A DNA stretch of 64,000 nucleotides from Candidatus Hadarchaeales archaeon (GTDB lineage Archaea; Hadarchaeota; Hadarchaeia; Hadarchaeales; WYZ-LMO6), in NCBI GenBank assembly GCA_038736355.1, contig JAVYML010000001.1, positions 62,001 through 126,000 of the forward strand, read 5' to 3'. The position numbers were made by a program, and so were the translations under genes. The notes beneath the pieces are model-generated. The model saw only the letters and a program-made list of their open reading frames with translations. It had not been told where the DNA came from and did no database searches. Below, piece after piece: positions 16,271 to 25,778 of this stretch (its first letter is position 1; each line of letters begins with the position of its first letter).

Positions 16271-19200
16271 CCCTCCTCTTCAGCACCTCCCTTCTCTTAC
16301 GCTTCACCACTTCTTCTAGGACCTCCCAGGAGGCCAGTTCTTTCCTCGCCCTCCTCCTCAGTTTTTCCATTTCCAGCTGGGTGAGACCCGCCTTCTTTCT
16401 CCTCTCCCTGATGAACCTTTCCAAGGCCTCCACCGCCACCCTCTCCGGTTTGGCCAGGCGCCTGCGCACTGGCACCACCTTGGGCATGCCAGCCCTGCGC
16501 AGGAGGGAGGAGAGCCTCGCCAGACTCTCCCTTTCCCTGCTGCTTAACCTCACCCTCTCTCTAAGCACCTTCCTGCGCTCCCTTTCCGTGGCCCTCTTGA
16601 GGAGACCCATCATCCTCCCATACCTAAAGGACCAGCTTACTTGGTAGAGGGAGAAGCCCAACATTGCCAAGATCATGCCCAAGAAGATCAGGAGAAGGAG
16701 GGTGGAAGAAGGGGCTGCCGGCACTTCGAAGACGGGGAGGAGGGAAACGGGTGGGAGGGGAACCGGTTTCACCCTCTGCCCGTAGAGGAGGAAGGTACCA
16801 AGTTCTTCCGTCCTGAACTGGAAGTAGAGGTACTCCCCGTCCTTCCCCGAGACCTCTAGGTTGAGTTCCTCTAGGGAGGGAATCCTCTTCACCCTTATGG
16901 TCCTCACGTCTATTCTTTCCTCCCTTATCCACCGACGGCTCACCTTCACCTCCACCCTCGCTTGGGAAAGGGGAGTGTCGGGGGTGAGATGGAAGTATCG
17001 GTAGGGAACCGAGTCGGAGGGGAGGTGGAGGGGGAAATCTTCCGCCTCCCAGATCACCATCGTTACCCTTCCACTCTCCCTCACCTCGATCTCAAGCTTG
17101 TGAAGACATGTTCCCAGCCAGCTCAGCTCCACCGTTCTCGAAATCCCCGCCTCCATATAGTCCAGCTGGACCTCACGCTGGGAGGGGGGTGCCCAACCCT
17201 TCACCCCTACCTTCCACTCCTCGAGAGGTACCCACTCCAGGGCGAAGGGGGGCCCACCCACGATCACCCATCCCCAGCCCGCAACCGTCACCGCCTCCGC
17301 CTCCCATCCATCCAGCTTCCTCCATCCATGGGGAGCCACGATCCCTCCCACCCTGTTCTCCAGCTGCACCCATCCCTTCATGGGAGGACCCTTCATGGAG
17401 AAGTTCCTTCCCTCCACCATCCTCCAGGAGGCAGGATGTTGCACCATCACCCTCCTCTCCTCCAGCTTCCTCCATCCCACCCCTCCCCTCGCCCCGATAT
17501 TCCACTTCTCCACCTCCCTCCAAACGGCGGAGATGGTCCTGGAGGAAACCGTGCTTCCTTCCAGCCTTACCCATCCCCTCTCTTCCCGAGCGGAAAGACC
17601 GGCGCTCCAGTCCTCCAGACGCCACCATTTCCTTATGGTGAAACTCCACACCTCGGTGAGGTTCTCATGGCCCGCTTCATCCCTTGCCCTCACCCTCCAG
17701 TAGTAGGTTCCGGGAAGGGAGAAACCCACGATGAGGTAGTTTTCATGCGTGTTTTCCGCATGGACGAAGGGCCAAACCATCCCCGGCTCGCTGTCCACCA
17801 CGAACTCGTAGAGAACGGAGGTATTGTCCCTCGCGCTCCTCCACTTGAACATGAGGGTGAAGGTCTCCACTTCCATCCCATTGGCGGGTGAGAGGAGCTC
17901 CAAGCCCGAAGGAGGCCAGAGGTCCGTGAAGAAGGAAAAGGTGGGGGAGTTCTCACTTTCCTTTCCGGAGTTGTCCCTAGCCTGTACCCTCCAGTAGTAG
18001 GTGAGGTTGTCCTCGAGGGGAGGCCAGACCTCCCAGCGATCGTTCTCCCTCCAGTCGGAATCCGCCACCACGTTTTCGAAGTTCTCGTCCACAGCCACCC
18101 ATATCCTATGGAGGACGGGCTGGGAGATGTCCCAGGAGGGTTGCCAAACGAGGAGGGGCGAGGGAACGCCCACCACCTTCCCGTTCTCGGGGGAGAGGGG
18201 AAGGGGAGCGGGTGGTGAAGCGTTCTCCACCCTGAACCACCATGAAGGAGTTTCGAAAACATTACCCGCCTTGTCCACGGCCAAGACCCTCCACTCGTAA
18301 TCGTTGTCCGGGAGGGAGAGGGGAACCTCCCACCAGTTCTCGAGAATCCAGCCCGAATCCAGGTAGTTCTCCACCACACCCTTCCTACAAACTAGGACCC
18401 TGTACCTGAGGGGGGTGGAATTGTCTGTTCCCTCCCTCCAGGTGAGGACGGGCTGGGAGTTCTCCAGCGTAGCCCCGTTATCGGGCCAGAGGAGGGAGAC
18501 GTCCTGGGGAGGAAGCGTATCCAGCCTGAACCAGCGCACCTCCGAATGTTCTCCTTCGTTCCCCGCGTTGTCCTTGGACTGGACCCTCCAGTACCAGATC
18601 CCGTCTGGTAGGGTCAGATCCATCTTCCAGTTCTCCCCTTCCAGCCATCCCGAGCTCGCGTTTTCATAGGGGAACTCCCCGTGGTCGCTGAGGATCACCC
18701 TGTACCTCACGGGTAGGGAGTTCTCGCCCACGGAACTCCACCGGAACTCCACCTCCCTGAGGCTCTCCCCGTTCTCCGGGGAGAGGAGGGAAGGGGCGGG
18801 GGGTGGGACCCTGTCGAGCTGGAAGGTACGGGGAGGGGTGAAGGGACTCCAGTTACCCGCTCCATCCCTGCTCCTCACCTTCCAGGTGTAGATCCCGTCC
18901 ACGGGTAGGGGTGGCACCTGCCAGAAGTTCTCAGACACCGTCACATCGTAAACCGTGACCGGACCGTACTCCACCTTCACGTTGTAGCTGAGCGGGAGGG
19001 AGATGTCCCACACACTTTCCCATCTCAGAACGGGGGTACTGTTGTTCAGGTTTTCGCCTTCGGCCGGGGAGAGGAGGAGGGGGGCAGGGGGAGGGGTGAG
19101 GTCCACCCTGAAGCTCCGGATGGAGGAAGGCGCGGGGCCCTCGTTCCCCGCGTTGTCCCTCACGAAGACCCTCCAATAGTAGATGTTCTCCTGCAGGGGG

Positions 19201-22200
19201 GAGGGAACCCAGTAATTCTGCTGGATCCAGCCAGAATTCTCCACCAACCGCGTGAAGAGCCAATCCAGGGCCAACTGCACGAAGAAGCTCAGGGGGCGGG
19301 AGTTCTCGGGTGGAGAGGACCAGGTGAGGAGCGGGGTGGGAGTGTTCAGGTTCTCACCGTCAGCGGGAGAAAGGGGAGTGGGGGCCGAGGGGGGAAGGGT
19401 GTCCACCCTGAAGGTCCGGATTTCCGACCACTCCCCCACCAGACCCAATACGGAGGCCCTGACACGCCAGTAGTACAGATTATCGGGAAGGGGGGAAAGA
19501 GCGTAGCAATTCTCGGTCAGCACCTGGTCCAGGAGCAAGGAGGGGAAGTCCTGGAACCATCCCTCCACCACGCAAAGGTCCACGTGGAGGATCGTCCTGA
19601 CATCGCCGGGGGTGTCCTCTAGATACCTCAGGTGGATCGCCCCATCCACCAGATACTTTGGCAGTTCCAGCGAGTCGAAGGAGAACTGCAGGGTCCTTTC
19701 CTCCCCTCCAAGCATGCCCAGGAACCTCCAGCCACTTCTCTCCCACACGTATACCCCCACGTTCTCATCCCCGCTCGTCCTGCCTTTCACCTTCAACACG
19801 TAGTGGGTGGCCTGTGGTACGTTCTCTATCCTGTGTTCCCAGTTGAGGGTGTTGTCCTCCTCGTTCTCCGCTATGTTCTCGCAAATCCCATCCTCCCACC
19901 AGGTGTTCTCCAAGGATCCTCCCACCACCTCCCCCCTTCTGGAAGAACCGTCCACCAGCTGCAGGGGCTCGCTTCCCACCCTGGCGTTCTCCGTTCTCCA
20001 CTCGGGCGCCTCGGAGGAGAGCTGGAGCCTGTAGTTGTCCGCCAGGAAAACGGCTTCCCAGCCCAGCGTGGGTGCATTCTCTTTCATGTTCCTCCCGTTC
20101 TCGGGGAAGAGGAGTACGGGCGCCCGCACGTTCGCGGGAAGGAAGACCGTCCACTCCTCCATCACCCCCCACCAAGCCTGAACCGTGCGAACCGCATCAC
20201 TCCAGCCTTCCAACCACCCCCAGCCCGAGAAGGGGGCCTCAATTCCGCCTCCCCATCCCTCCAGTATCCTCCAGCCCGAGGGAGAGGACGCGTGACCCTC
20301 CCATCCCTCCAGCACCTCCCATCCCGCTGGCGCCTCACTCCCAACTGTCCATCCCTCCAGCACCTCCCACCTGCACACCCTGAACCACCTGACCTCAGAC
20401 CATTCACTCGCGTTCCCCGCGAGGTCGAGAGCCCTCACGCGCCAGCTGTAAACTCCCGGGGAAGGAGGCACCCAGGTGTAAGTACTCTCTTCCACCTCCC
20501 CATTCTCGTGGAGGATGGGGGAGAGGTTCTGCCCCGCCCCCACCTGCAGATGGTAGCCATCCACCCCGGAGGGAGCATCCACGGAAGAAGTCCACCCCAG
20601 CTGGATGGGCCCAAGCTCCAGGAAGGCACCGTTCTCGGGGAAGAGGGGCTCCACCCCGGAGGGAGGAGTATTGTCCACACCGAAGAGACGGTTTTCCGAC
20701 CATGGCCCCACGTTCCCGGCGTTGTCCCTGGCCCTCACCCTCCAGAGGTACCTTCCCTCGTCCAGCGTGGTGGCGAAGGAGGTGGAGTCCGTCCACACGT
20801 TCTCCCTCACCAGCAGGCTGGGATAGTAGAGGATCACCAAGTTGTAGGTAACGGGGAGGGAGTTTTCCTCCACCGCTCCCCAGCTCAAAATCGGTGAGGT
20901 CTGCACCCACCTGTCGTTCTCCGGGGAGAGGAGGGAGGGGGCGGAGGGAGGAAGGGTGTCCACGCGGAACCTCCTCCAGTCGGAGAAGAGACCCGTGTTG
21001 CCGGCATTGTCCCTGGCTAGGACCCTCCACCACCAGATACCGTCCTCCTTGAAGGAAGTCTCGTAGCTGGTGGAGGAGATCCAGGCATTCTCCGCTATGT
21101 TGACCTTATCGGGGGAGACCTCCACGTAGTACGTCAGCGGAAGGGAGTTCTCCGGTGGGGCCTGCCAGGTCAGGGTGGGGGTGTTGTCCCCCACGTTCTC
21201 GCCGGCCAAAGGACTCAGGGGAATGGGCTTGGCCGGGGGTACCGTATCCACCCTGAAGCTCCAGACCTCGGACCAGGGGGAGTTCTCCCCTCCCCTGAAC
21301 ATCCTCACCCTCCAGTAGTAGAGGTTGTCCTGGAGTCCGTTCTCCAGCTCGTGGGAGGTGACCGTGAGGCCTCTCTTCCAGTAGATGATGGGCTCGGAGA
21401 AGGTGGGCTCGTTGTCCACCTGGAGCTCGAAGTTGTCTGCGGGCTGGAGGTTCTCCCAGCTCAGGGTGGGGGTGGTATCCCTGGTGTTGGTCCCGGAGGG
21501 CGGGGAGAGGGGGAGGGGGGAGGGAACGGGGGAAGAGAGGGTTGAGGTCCAAGAATCGAGGGAGTACCAGAAAGCGGGAAGGAAGGGCCTGGCCGTCCAG
21601 TTCTCCAGTACCCTCCAGAGAAGAAGGGAGGAAATTCCCAGCATCCAAGCTTCGGCCTCTCTCCAGCTGGAAGGCTGAGAAGAGGAAGCGCCCAACCATC
21701 CCTCCACTTCCTTCCAGGACGCCCCCGCGTTTACCAGGACTTCCCTTTCCTCCAGCTCTTGCCAGCCTGCCCCACTCTTTCCTTCTCCCGACCAGCCTTC
21801 CACTTCTCTCCACCGAATGAGGGTGCCCGTTACCGCCATCCAGTCTTCTACTCTCACCCACTGAATCCTCGCTTCACCATTCGCGTCCCAGCAGTCCTGC
21901 ATCCTCCATTCGGCCGGTCCTATACCCTCTTCCCGCCAGCATTCTAGGGGACTCCAGTTGGAAGTGGTGGCAAACCAAACAGAACCCCCCTCTAAAGCCT
22001 TCCAGAAGGCTGGAGCCTGGAAAGCGACCCTCCAGCCCTCCACCTCTAACCAAGAAGATGTTGCCTCCATCCCTCCGTACCACAAGTCCTGGATCGACCA
22101 ACGGGCTGGGGCCCAAGCCATCATCGTCCAACCCTCCAGCGCCCGCCAGCCCGAAGGAGAAGGAAGACCAACCGTCCAACCCTCCAGAGCATACCAGACC

Positions 22201-25200
22201 CATTGAGTGCAAACCGTTATCGTCCAACCCTCCAGTGTCCTCCAGGCGGTTGGAGAAATCGATTGTAACTGCCATTCCTCCAGTTTCCTCCAACCGGCTA
22301 CCGTCTCCGTTCTCTCTATCCATTCCTCCAGTTTCCTCCAGCCCGAGGGGGAGGGGAGCCATGCCTGCCATTCCTCCAGTTTCCTCCAGCTGGAAAGCGC
22401 CTCCTTCCTTCCCGTCCATCCCTCCACCTCTTGCCACCGGGCGGATGCCCCTGCGCTCCCCCACCTAGAGTCCAGGGACTTCCACCAACTAGGGGTCCCC
22501 ATGGAAGCGATCCACCCCTCGAGGGAAGACCAACTCCCGATCGCTAGAGTACCCATGGACCAGCCGTCAAGCTCCTTCCAACCCGCTTCCGCCAGGAGGG
22601 AAACCATCCATTCCTCCGCCTTTTGCCATCCGGGGAGATACCCGGCACCCACCCTCCATCCCTCCAGCACCTCCCACCTGCACACCCTGAACCACCTGAC
22701 CTCCGACCACTCTCCCGGATTTCCCGCGTTGTCCCATGCCCTGACGCGCCAGCAGTATTCCCCTGGCTCTAGGAGGAGGGAGGAACGGTTTTCCGCGGAG
22801 TTCTCCCTCCACTTCGGGGAGGAAAAATCAGGGTCGGTGTCCACCTCTGCCTCGTACCACCTTATCCCCGCCCCCTCGTCCGTCGCGTTCTCCCACTCCA
22901 GCTCCACCTGCTGACCAACGCAACCCTCGTTCTCGGGGCGGAGTAAGGTAACCTTAGAAGGAGGAGTGTTATCGACCCTGAACCACCTTCCACCCGACCA
23001 ACCGCTCCAGTTCCCCGCATTGTCCTTTGCCCCCACCCTCCACCAGTAGGTGCCCTCAGGAAGGAGGAGGGAGAGAGAAGTAGAAGTAGTCCAGAGCTCC
23101 TCCACCTTTAGGTAGAAGTTTTCATCGTAAGCGAGGAGGAAGCCGTAGAGGACGGGGAGGGAGTTCTCCTGAACGGACTGCCAGATGAAAACTGGGGAGG
23201 AGGTTGTCCAGCCCCCGTTTTCGGGCTGGAGTTGACCAGGAACTTGCGGGGAAAGGGTGTCTATCCTGAAGGAGCGGGTCTCTGAGAAGAGACCCGTGTT
23301 GCCGGCATTGTCCCTGGCTAGGACCCTCCAGTAATAAACCCCATCGGGAAGGGAGGGGAAAACCTCCCAGCAGGAGGATGAAACCCAATCCTTTCTCACC
23401 ACGTTCTCGGGCTCAAAGTATCTCGAGATTGAGACCTCCACGTAGTACGTCAGCGGGAGGGAGTTCTCCAGTGGGGCCTGCCAGGTCAGGGTGGGGGTGT
23501 TGTCCCCCACGTTCTCGCCGGCCAAAGGACTCAGGGGAATGGGCTTGGCCGGGGGTACCGTATCCACCCTGAAGCTCCAGACCTCGGACCAGGGGGAGTT
23601 CTCCCCTCCCCTGAACATCCTCACCCTCCAGTAGTAGAGGTTGTCCTGGAGTCCGTTCTCCAGCTCGTGGGAGGTGACCGTGAGGCCTCTCTTCCAGTAG
23701 ATGATGGGCTCGGAGAAGGTGGGCTCGTTGTCCACCTGGAGCTCGAAGTTGTCTGCGGGCTGGAGGTTCTCCCACTCCAAAATGGGGGAGATCCGGGTGT
23801 TGTACCCATCATTGGGGAAAATCAGACTGGGCCGTGGGACGGGAGAAGAAGAGAAACAGGACCAGGAGTCGAAAGGAAGCCAGGAACCCTGAAAAACTTG
23901 GAAGGAGGCCGACCACCTCTCCGTCTCCCTCCAAGCTCCGGTGATTCCCCCCACACTTCCCTGCCAGCTCTCCACCCCCCTCCAGAGGGGCTGGGTCATC
24001 GCCACACCACCAAAACCTTCCAGTTTGTACCAGAAAACGGAAGAGGGAAGGAACACCGCATATCCTTCAAGGACCTGCCAGACCGCTGGAGAGGTCGTGA
24101 GGATCATCCACTCCTCCATCCTTTCCCAGTCCCCTCTCGTCGAACAGGATCCTCCCCATCCCTCCAGTTCCTTCCACACATGCGGTGCCACCACCGTCCC
24201 CATCCACCCCTCCACCTCTCGCCAAGAAGCCCGGCCGGCCGAGCCCGTCCACCAGGACTCCAGTTCTTTCCAAAGACGGACGGTGAAGTAGTAGTTCTCG
24301 GACCAATCGCTCTCCCATCCCGCTCCGTCCCTGGCCTTCACCCTCCAGCGGTAGCTCCCGCTTTCAAGGGCGTTCTCCAGCGAGTGCACGTTTTCCGCGA
24401 GGAACAGGCGATAGAGGAGGCTCAGATCCTCGTATACTTCCAGCTCGTACGTGACGCCAGAAATGTCCTCCACCCCGCTCCATCCCAGGGTGGGAGTGGG
24501 GGTCTCCACGGTGGCCCCGTTCTCGGGAAGGGAGGGGGAGGGGGTGGCGGGTGGAGTGTTGTCGTAACCCACCTCCGCCTCCGCTCCCGGAGGGGCCCGC
24601 TCGTAGTTCCCCCTGTCATCCCACGCCCTGGAATAGAACTGGTAGTGCCCCTGTCCGTTGGGGGGAACAAAGGGGAAGGTATAGGGAGGGGTGGAGAGGT
24701 TGTCGTAGAGGGTCCAGGAGCTCCAGCTGGAGTTGTCGGGGGAGTAGCGGAACCAGAGCTCCACGTTCTCCACGGACCCATCGTTATCATGGGCCTCCAC
24801 CTCCACGAGGATGGGGGAGGAGGTCTGCCAGTAGGGGAAGAGGGGCTTAACCAGGGTGAAGGGGAAGACCTTCAGGGTGAAGGTGTAGGGCTGGGACCAG
24901 TTCTCGTTCCCTGCCCCGTCCACGGCGCAGACCCTCCAGTGATAGGGTGAGAAGTTCTCGCAGAGCTTGTTTTCGAGCCTGTGTTGATTCTCCGTCAACC
25001 CCGTTTTCCTGTAGAGGGGTGAACCGAAGTCAGGGTCGTTGTCTATTTCCAGGATGTAGCTCACGCCGCTCGAGTCCCAGACGCTGGACCAGAGGAAGAG
25101 GGGCTGATCTTCCAACAAATTGTCCCCGTCCATGGGTGAGAGGGGGGAAGGTGAGGGGGGAAAGACCGTGTCCACGGTGAAGCTCCTGACCTCCGACCAA

Positions 25201-25673
25201 GGGGAGCTGAGGGCTCCGGCCTTGGCCCTGACCTTCCAGTACCAGATGCCATCGGGAAGACCCGGAGAGGGGACCGTGTACTCGCTGGAGGTGGAGAAGA
25301 CGTTGATCTCGGGGGAAATGAAGTTGGGATCGTTGTCCACCAAAAGTTGATAGGAAGTGGCTCCTTCTACGTCCGACCAGTCGAGGGTGGGAGTGGCTAT
25401 GGGGAGGAAGGAAGCGTGGAGAGGACGGAGCAGCTGGGGAGGCCCCAGCGTCCTCACCCCTCCCTCCCAGCTCTCCAGAGCCGACCATCCCACCGTTCCC
25501 TCCCCTCCACCCGTCCAGCTTTCCAGCTCATACCAATCCTCGGCCAGAACGGGAGAAAGGGAGGAAAAGAGGAGCAGGAGGCTCAGGAGGAGGGAGAGGG
25601 AAGCCTCTGTCCTCTCCGCAGGGGAGGAATCCCTCCTCTGGACCCTCTCGCAGGAGACGGTGCGCACCTCCAC
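16224..25673 (-). CDS. Giant surface protein G2: Fn3-like domains, W-repeats, PGF-pre-PGF-like domain, TM anchor, basic tail
   Basis: 3149 residues. A hydrophobic signal sequence (SLSLLLSLLLLFSSLSPVLA, about 26-45) follows a polar lead, so the mature chain should be extracellular. The body alternates Fn3-like domains (ending in YYWRVRAxDNAGN and WSEVRxFRVDT) with five W-repeat blocks. A domain with YRYFHLTPDTPLSQARVEV and WIREERIDVRTI (about 2840-2960) resembles PGF-pre-PGF. One membrane segment (STLLLLIFLGMILAMLGFSL, about 2988-3010) is followed by a strongly basic tail of about 140 residues, predicted cytosolic. The regulator at 25779 diverges from it and a MinD-like gene converges on it. 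Function is unknown; an adhesive or structural stalk is the simplest reading. The basic tail could contact the MinD-like ATPase, nucleic acid or lipid head groups. Confidence 0.85.
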   Translation of the reverse strand: MEVRTVSCERVQRRDSSPAERTEASLSLLLSLLLLFSSLSPVLAEDWYELESWTGGGEGTVGWSALESWEGGVRTLGPPQLLRPLHASFLPIATPTLDWSDVEGATSYQLLVDNDPNFISPEINVFSTSSEYTVPSPGLPDGIWYWKVRAKAGALSSPWSEVRSFTVDTVFPPSPSPLSPMDGDNLLEDQPLFLWSSVWDSSGVSYILEIDNDPDFGSPLYRKTGLTENQHRLENKLCENFSPYHWRVCAVDGAGNENWSQPYTFTLKVFPFTLVKPLFPYWQTSSPILVEVEAHDNDGSVENVELWFRYSPDNSSWSSWTLYDNLSTPPYTFPFVPPNGQGHYQFYSRAWDDRGNYERAPPGAEAEVGYDNTPPATPSPSLPENGATVETPTPTLGWSGVEDISGVTYELEVYEDLSLLYRLFLAENVHSLENALESGSYRWRVKARDGAGWESDWSENYYFTVRLWKELESWWTGSAGRASWREVEGWMGTVVAPHVWKELEGWGGSCSTRGDWERMEEWMILTTSPAVWQVLEGYAVFLPSSVFWYKLEGFGGVAMTQPLWRGVESWQGSVGGITGAWRETERWSASFQVFQGSWLPFDSWSCFSSSPVPRPSLIFPNDGYNTRISPILEWENLQPADNFELQVDNEPTFSEPIIYWKRGLTVTSHELENGLQDNLYYWRVRMFRGGENSPWSEVWSFRVDTVPPAKPIPLSPLAGENVGDNTPTLTWQAPLENSLPLTYYVEVSISRYFEPENVVRKDWVSSSCWEVFPSLPDGVYYWRVLARDNAGNTGLFSETRSFRIDTLSPQVPGQLQPENGGWTTSSPVFIWQSVQENSLPVLYGFLLAYDENFYLKVEELWTTSTSLSLLLPEGTYWWRVGAKDNAGNWSGWSGGRWFRVDNTPPSKVTLLRPENEGCVGQQVELEWENATDEGAGIRWYEAEVDTDPDFSSPKWRENSAENRSSLLLEPGEYCWRVRAWDNAGNPGEWSEVRWFRVCRWEVLEGWRVGAGYLPGWQKAEEWMVSLLAEAGWKELDGWSMGTLAIGSWSSLEGWIASMGTPSWWKSLDSRWGSAGASARWQEVEGWTGRKEALSSWRKLEEWQAWLPSPSGWRKLEEWIERTETVAGWRKLEEWQLQSISPTAWRTLEGWTITVCTQWVWYALEGWTVGLPSPSGWRALEGWTMMAWAPARWSIQDLWYGGMEATSSWLEVEGWRVAFQAPAFWKALEGGSVWFATTSNWSPLECWREEGIGPAEWRMQDCWDANGEARIQWVRVEDWMAVTGTLIRWREVEGWSGEGKSGAGWQELEEREVLVNAGASWKEVEGWLGASSSQPSSWREAEAWMLGISSLLLWRVLENWTARPFLPAFWYSLDSWTSTLSSPVPSPLPLSPPSGTNTRDTTPTLSWENLQPADNFELQVDNEPTFSEPIIYWKRGLTVTSHELENGLQDNLYYWRVRMFRGGENSPWSEVWSFRVDTVPPAKPIPLSPLAGENVGDNTPTLTWQAPPENSLPLTYYVEVSPDKVNIAENAWISSTSYETSFKEDGIWWWRVLARDNAGNTGLFSDWRRFRVDTLPPSAPSLLSPENDRWVQTSPILSWGAVEENSLPVTYNLVILYYPSLLVRENVWTDSTSFATTLDEGRYLWRVRARDNAGNVGPWSENRLFGVDNTPPSGVEPLFPENGAFLELGPIQLGWTSSVDAPSGVDGYHLQVGAGQNLSPILHENGEVEESTYTWVPPSPGVYSWRVRALDLAGNASEWSEVRWFRVCRWEVLEGWTVGSEAPAGWEVLEGWEGHASSPSGWRILEGWGGGIEAPFSGWGWLEGWSDAVRTVQAWWGVMEEWTVFLPANVRAPVLLFPENGRNMKENAPTLGWEAVFLADNYRLQLSSEAPEWRTENARVGSEPLQLVDGSSRRGEVVGGSLENTWWEDGICENIAENEEDNTLNWEHRIENVPQATHYVLKVKGRTSGDENVGVYVWERSGWRFLGMLGGEERTLQFSFDSLELPKYLVDGAIHLRYLEDTPGDVRTILHVDLCVVEGWFQDFPSLLLDQVLTENCYALSPLPDNLYYWRVRASVLGLVGEWSEIRTFRVDTLPPSAPTPLSPADGENLNTPTPLLTWSSPPENSRPLSFFVQLALDWLFTRLVENSGWIQQNYWVPSPLQENIYYWRVFVRDNAGNEGPAPSSIRSFRVDLTPPPAPLLLSPAEGENLNNSTPVLRWESVWDISLPLSYNVKVEYGPVTVYDVTVSENFWQVPPLPVDGIYTWKVRSRDGAGNWSPFTPPRTFQLDRVPPPAPSLLSPENGESLREVEFRWSSVGENSLPVRYRVILSDHGEFPYENASSGWLEGENWKMDLTLPDGIWYWRVQSKDNAGNEGEHSEVRWFRLDTLPPQDVSLLWPDNGATLENSQPVLTWREGTDNSTPLRYRVLVCRKGVVENYLDSGWILENWWEVPLSLPDNDYEWRVLAVDKAGNVFETPSWWFRVENASPPAPLPLSPENGKVVGVPSPLLVWQPSWDISQPVLHRIWVAVDENFENVVADSDWRENDRWEVWPPLEDNLTYYWRVQARDNSGKESENSPTFSFFTDLWPPSGLELLSPANGMEVETFTLMFKWRSARDNTSVLYEFVVDSEPGMVWPFVHAENTHENYLIVGFSLPGTYYWRVRARDEAGHENLTEVWSFTIRKWWRLEDWSAGLSAREERGWVRLEGSTVSSRTISAVWREVEKWNIGARGGVGWRKLEERRVMVQHPASWRMVEGRNFSMKGPPMKGWVQLENRVGGIVAPHGWRKLDGWEAEAVTVAGWGWVIVGGPPFALEWVPLEEWKVGVKGWAPPSQREVQLDYMEAGISRTVELSWLGTCLHKLEIEVRESGRVTMVIWEAEDFPLHLPSDSVPYRYFHLTPDTPLSQARVEVKVSRRWIREERIDVRTIRVKRIPSLEELNLEVSGKDGEYLYFQFRTEELGTFLLYGQRVKPVPLPPVSLLPVFEVPAAPSSTLLLLIFLGMILAMLGFSLYQVSWSFRYGRMMGLLKRATERERRKVLRERVRLSSRERESLARLSSLLRRAGMPKVVPVRRRLAKPERVAVEALERFIRERRKKAGLTQLEMEKLRRRARKELASWEVLEEVVKRKRREVLKRRVRGSSGARKGRRRAP
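17200..17635 (-). repeat. W-repeat block of G2, membrane-proximal, degenerate
   Basis: About nine degenerate units, for example WREVEKWNIGARGGVG and WRKLEERRVMVQHPAS, between the last Fn3-like domain and the PGF-pre-PGF-like domain. Several units have lost the second Trp, so this block is more eroded than the others. Confidence 0.7.
20125..20375 (-). repeat. W-repeat block of G2 (about five units)
   Basis: Units such as WEVLEGWTVGSEAPAG and WEVLEGWEGHASSPSG follow directly on an Fn3-like domain ending WFRVCR. The first unit and its junction are nearly identical in DNA to the junction near 22657-22710. Confidence 0.8.
21115..21458 (-). repeat. Near-identical internal duplication of G2, copy A
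   Basis: About 344 bases that match 23431-23774 with only about two mismatches seen by eye, at a constant offset of 2316 bases. It encodes the end of one Fn3-like domain and the following one (ENLQPADNFELQVDNEPTF... and YYWRVRMFRGGENSPWSEV). Confidence 0.85.
21525..22680 (-). repeat. Largest W-repeat block of G2 (about 24 units)
   Basis: About 24 uninterrupted units, nearly all exactly 16 residues (48 bases): WRKLEEWQAWLPSPSG, WRKLEEWIERTETVAG, WRKLEEWQLQSISPTA, WRTLEGWTITVCTQWV and so on. Positions 1 and 7 are Trp, position 4 is hydrophobic, position 5 is Glu/Asp, and the rest varies. The block runs into an Fn3-like domain through SPVPSPLPLSPPSG. Confidence 0.88.
23431..23774 (-). repeat. 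Near-identical internal duplication of G2, copy B
   Basis: Second copy of the 344-base duplication at 21115-21458. Both copies lie at equivalent places, just after a W-repeat block, so a whole W-block plus Fn3 module appears to have been copied. Confidence 0.85.
23850..24275 (-). repeat. W-repeat block of G2 (about nine units)
   Basis: Units include WREVEGWMGTVVAPHV, WKELEGWGGSCSTRGD, WERMEEWMILTTSPAV and two 17-residue variants at the end. A short two-unit block (YELESWTGG, WSALESWEGG) also lies right behind the signal peptide at about 25435-25540. Confidence 0.85.
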
Positions 25674-25728
25674 CCGCCAATGAAACCTCTCTCCCTCCCC
25701 TCCCTCGCCGGTTTCCCAGGGAAGTTTT

Positions 25729-25748
25729 GTTTCGATTTAAATCGAAAC
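25729..25748. promoter_or_regulatory. Perfect 20-bp palindrome between G2 and its divergent regulator
   Basis: GTTTCGATTTAAATCGAAAC is a perfect inverted repeat with a central TTTAAA. It lies 56 bases upstream of the G2 start and 31 bases upstream of the regulator GTG. The core can serve as a TATA element for either gene, and TTAAAAAG follows at 25750-25757. This is the layout expected for an operator of the dimeric winged-helix protein encoded at 25779, giving coupled control of the regulator and G2. Confidence 0.75.
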
Positions 25749-25778
25749 CTTAAAAAGGAAAGTGGAGGAGGGAGAGGG

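Noticed and set aside
19632-20897. Long plus-strand open frames inside G2 (also 23667-24950)
   Set aside because: Pro/His/Gln-rich shadow translations of Fn3/W-repeat DNA with no recognisable domain.
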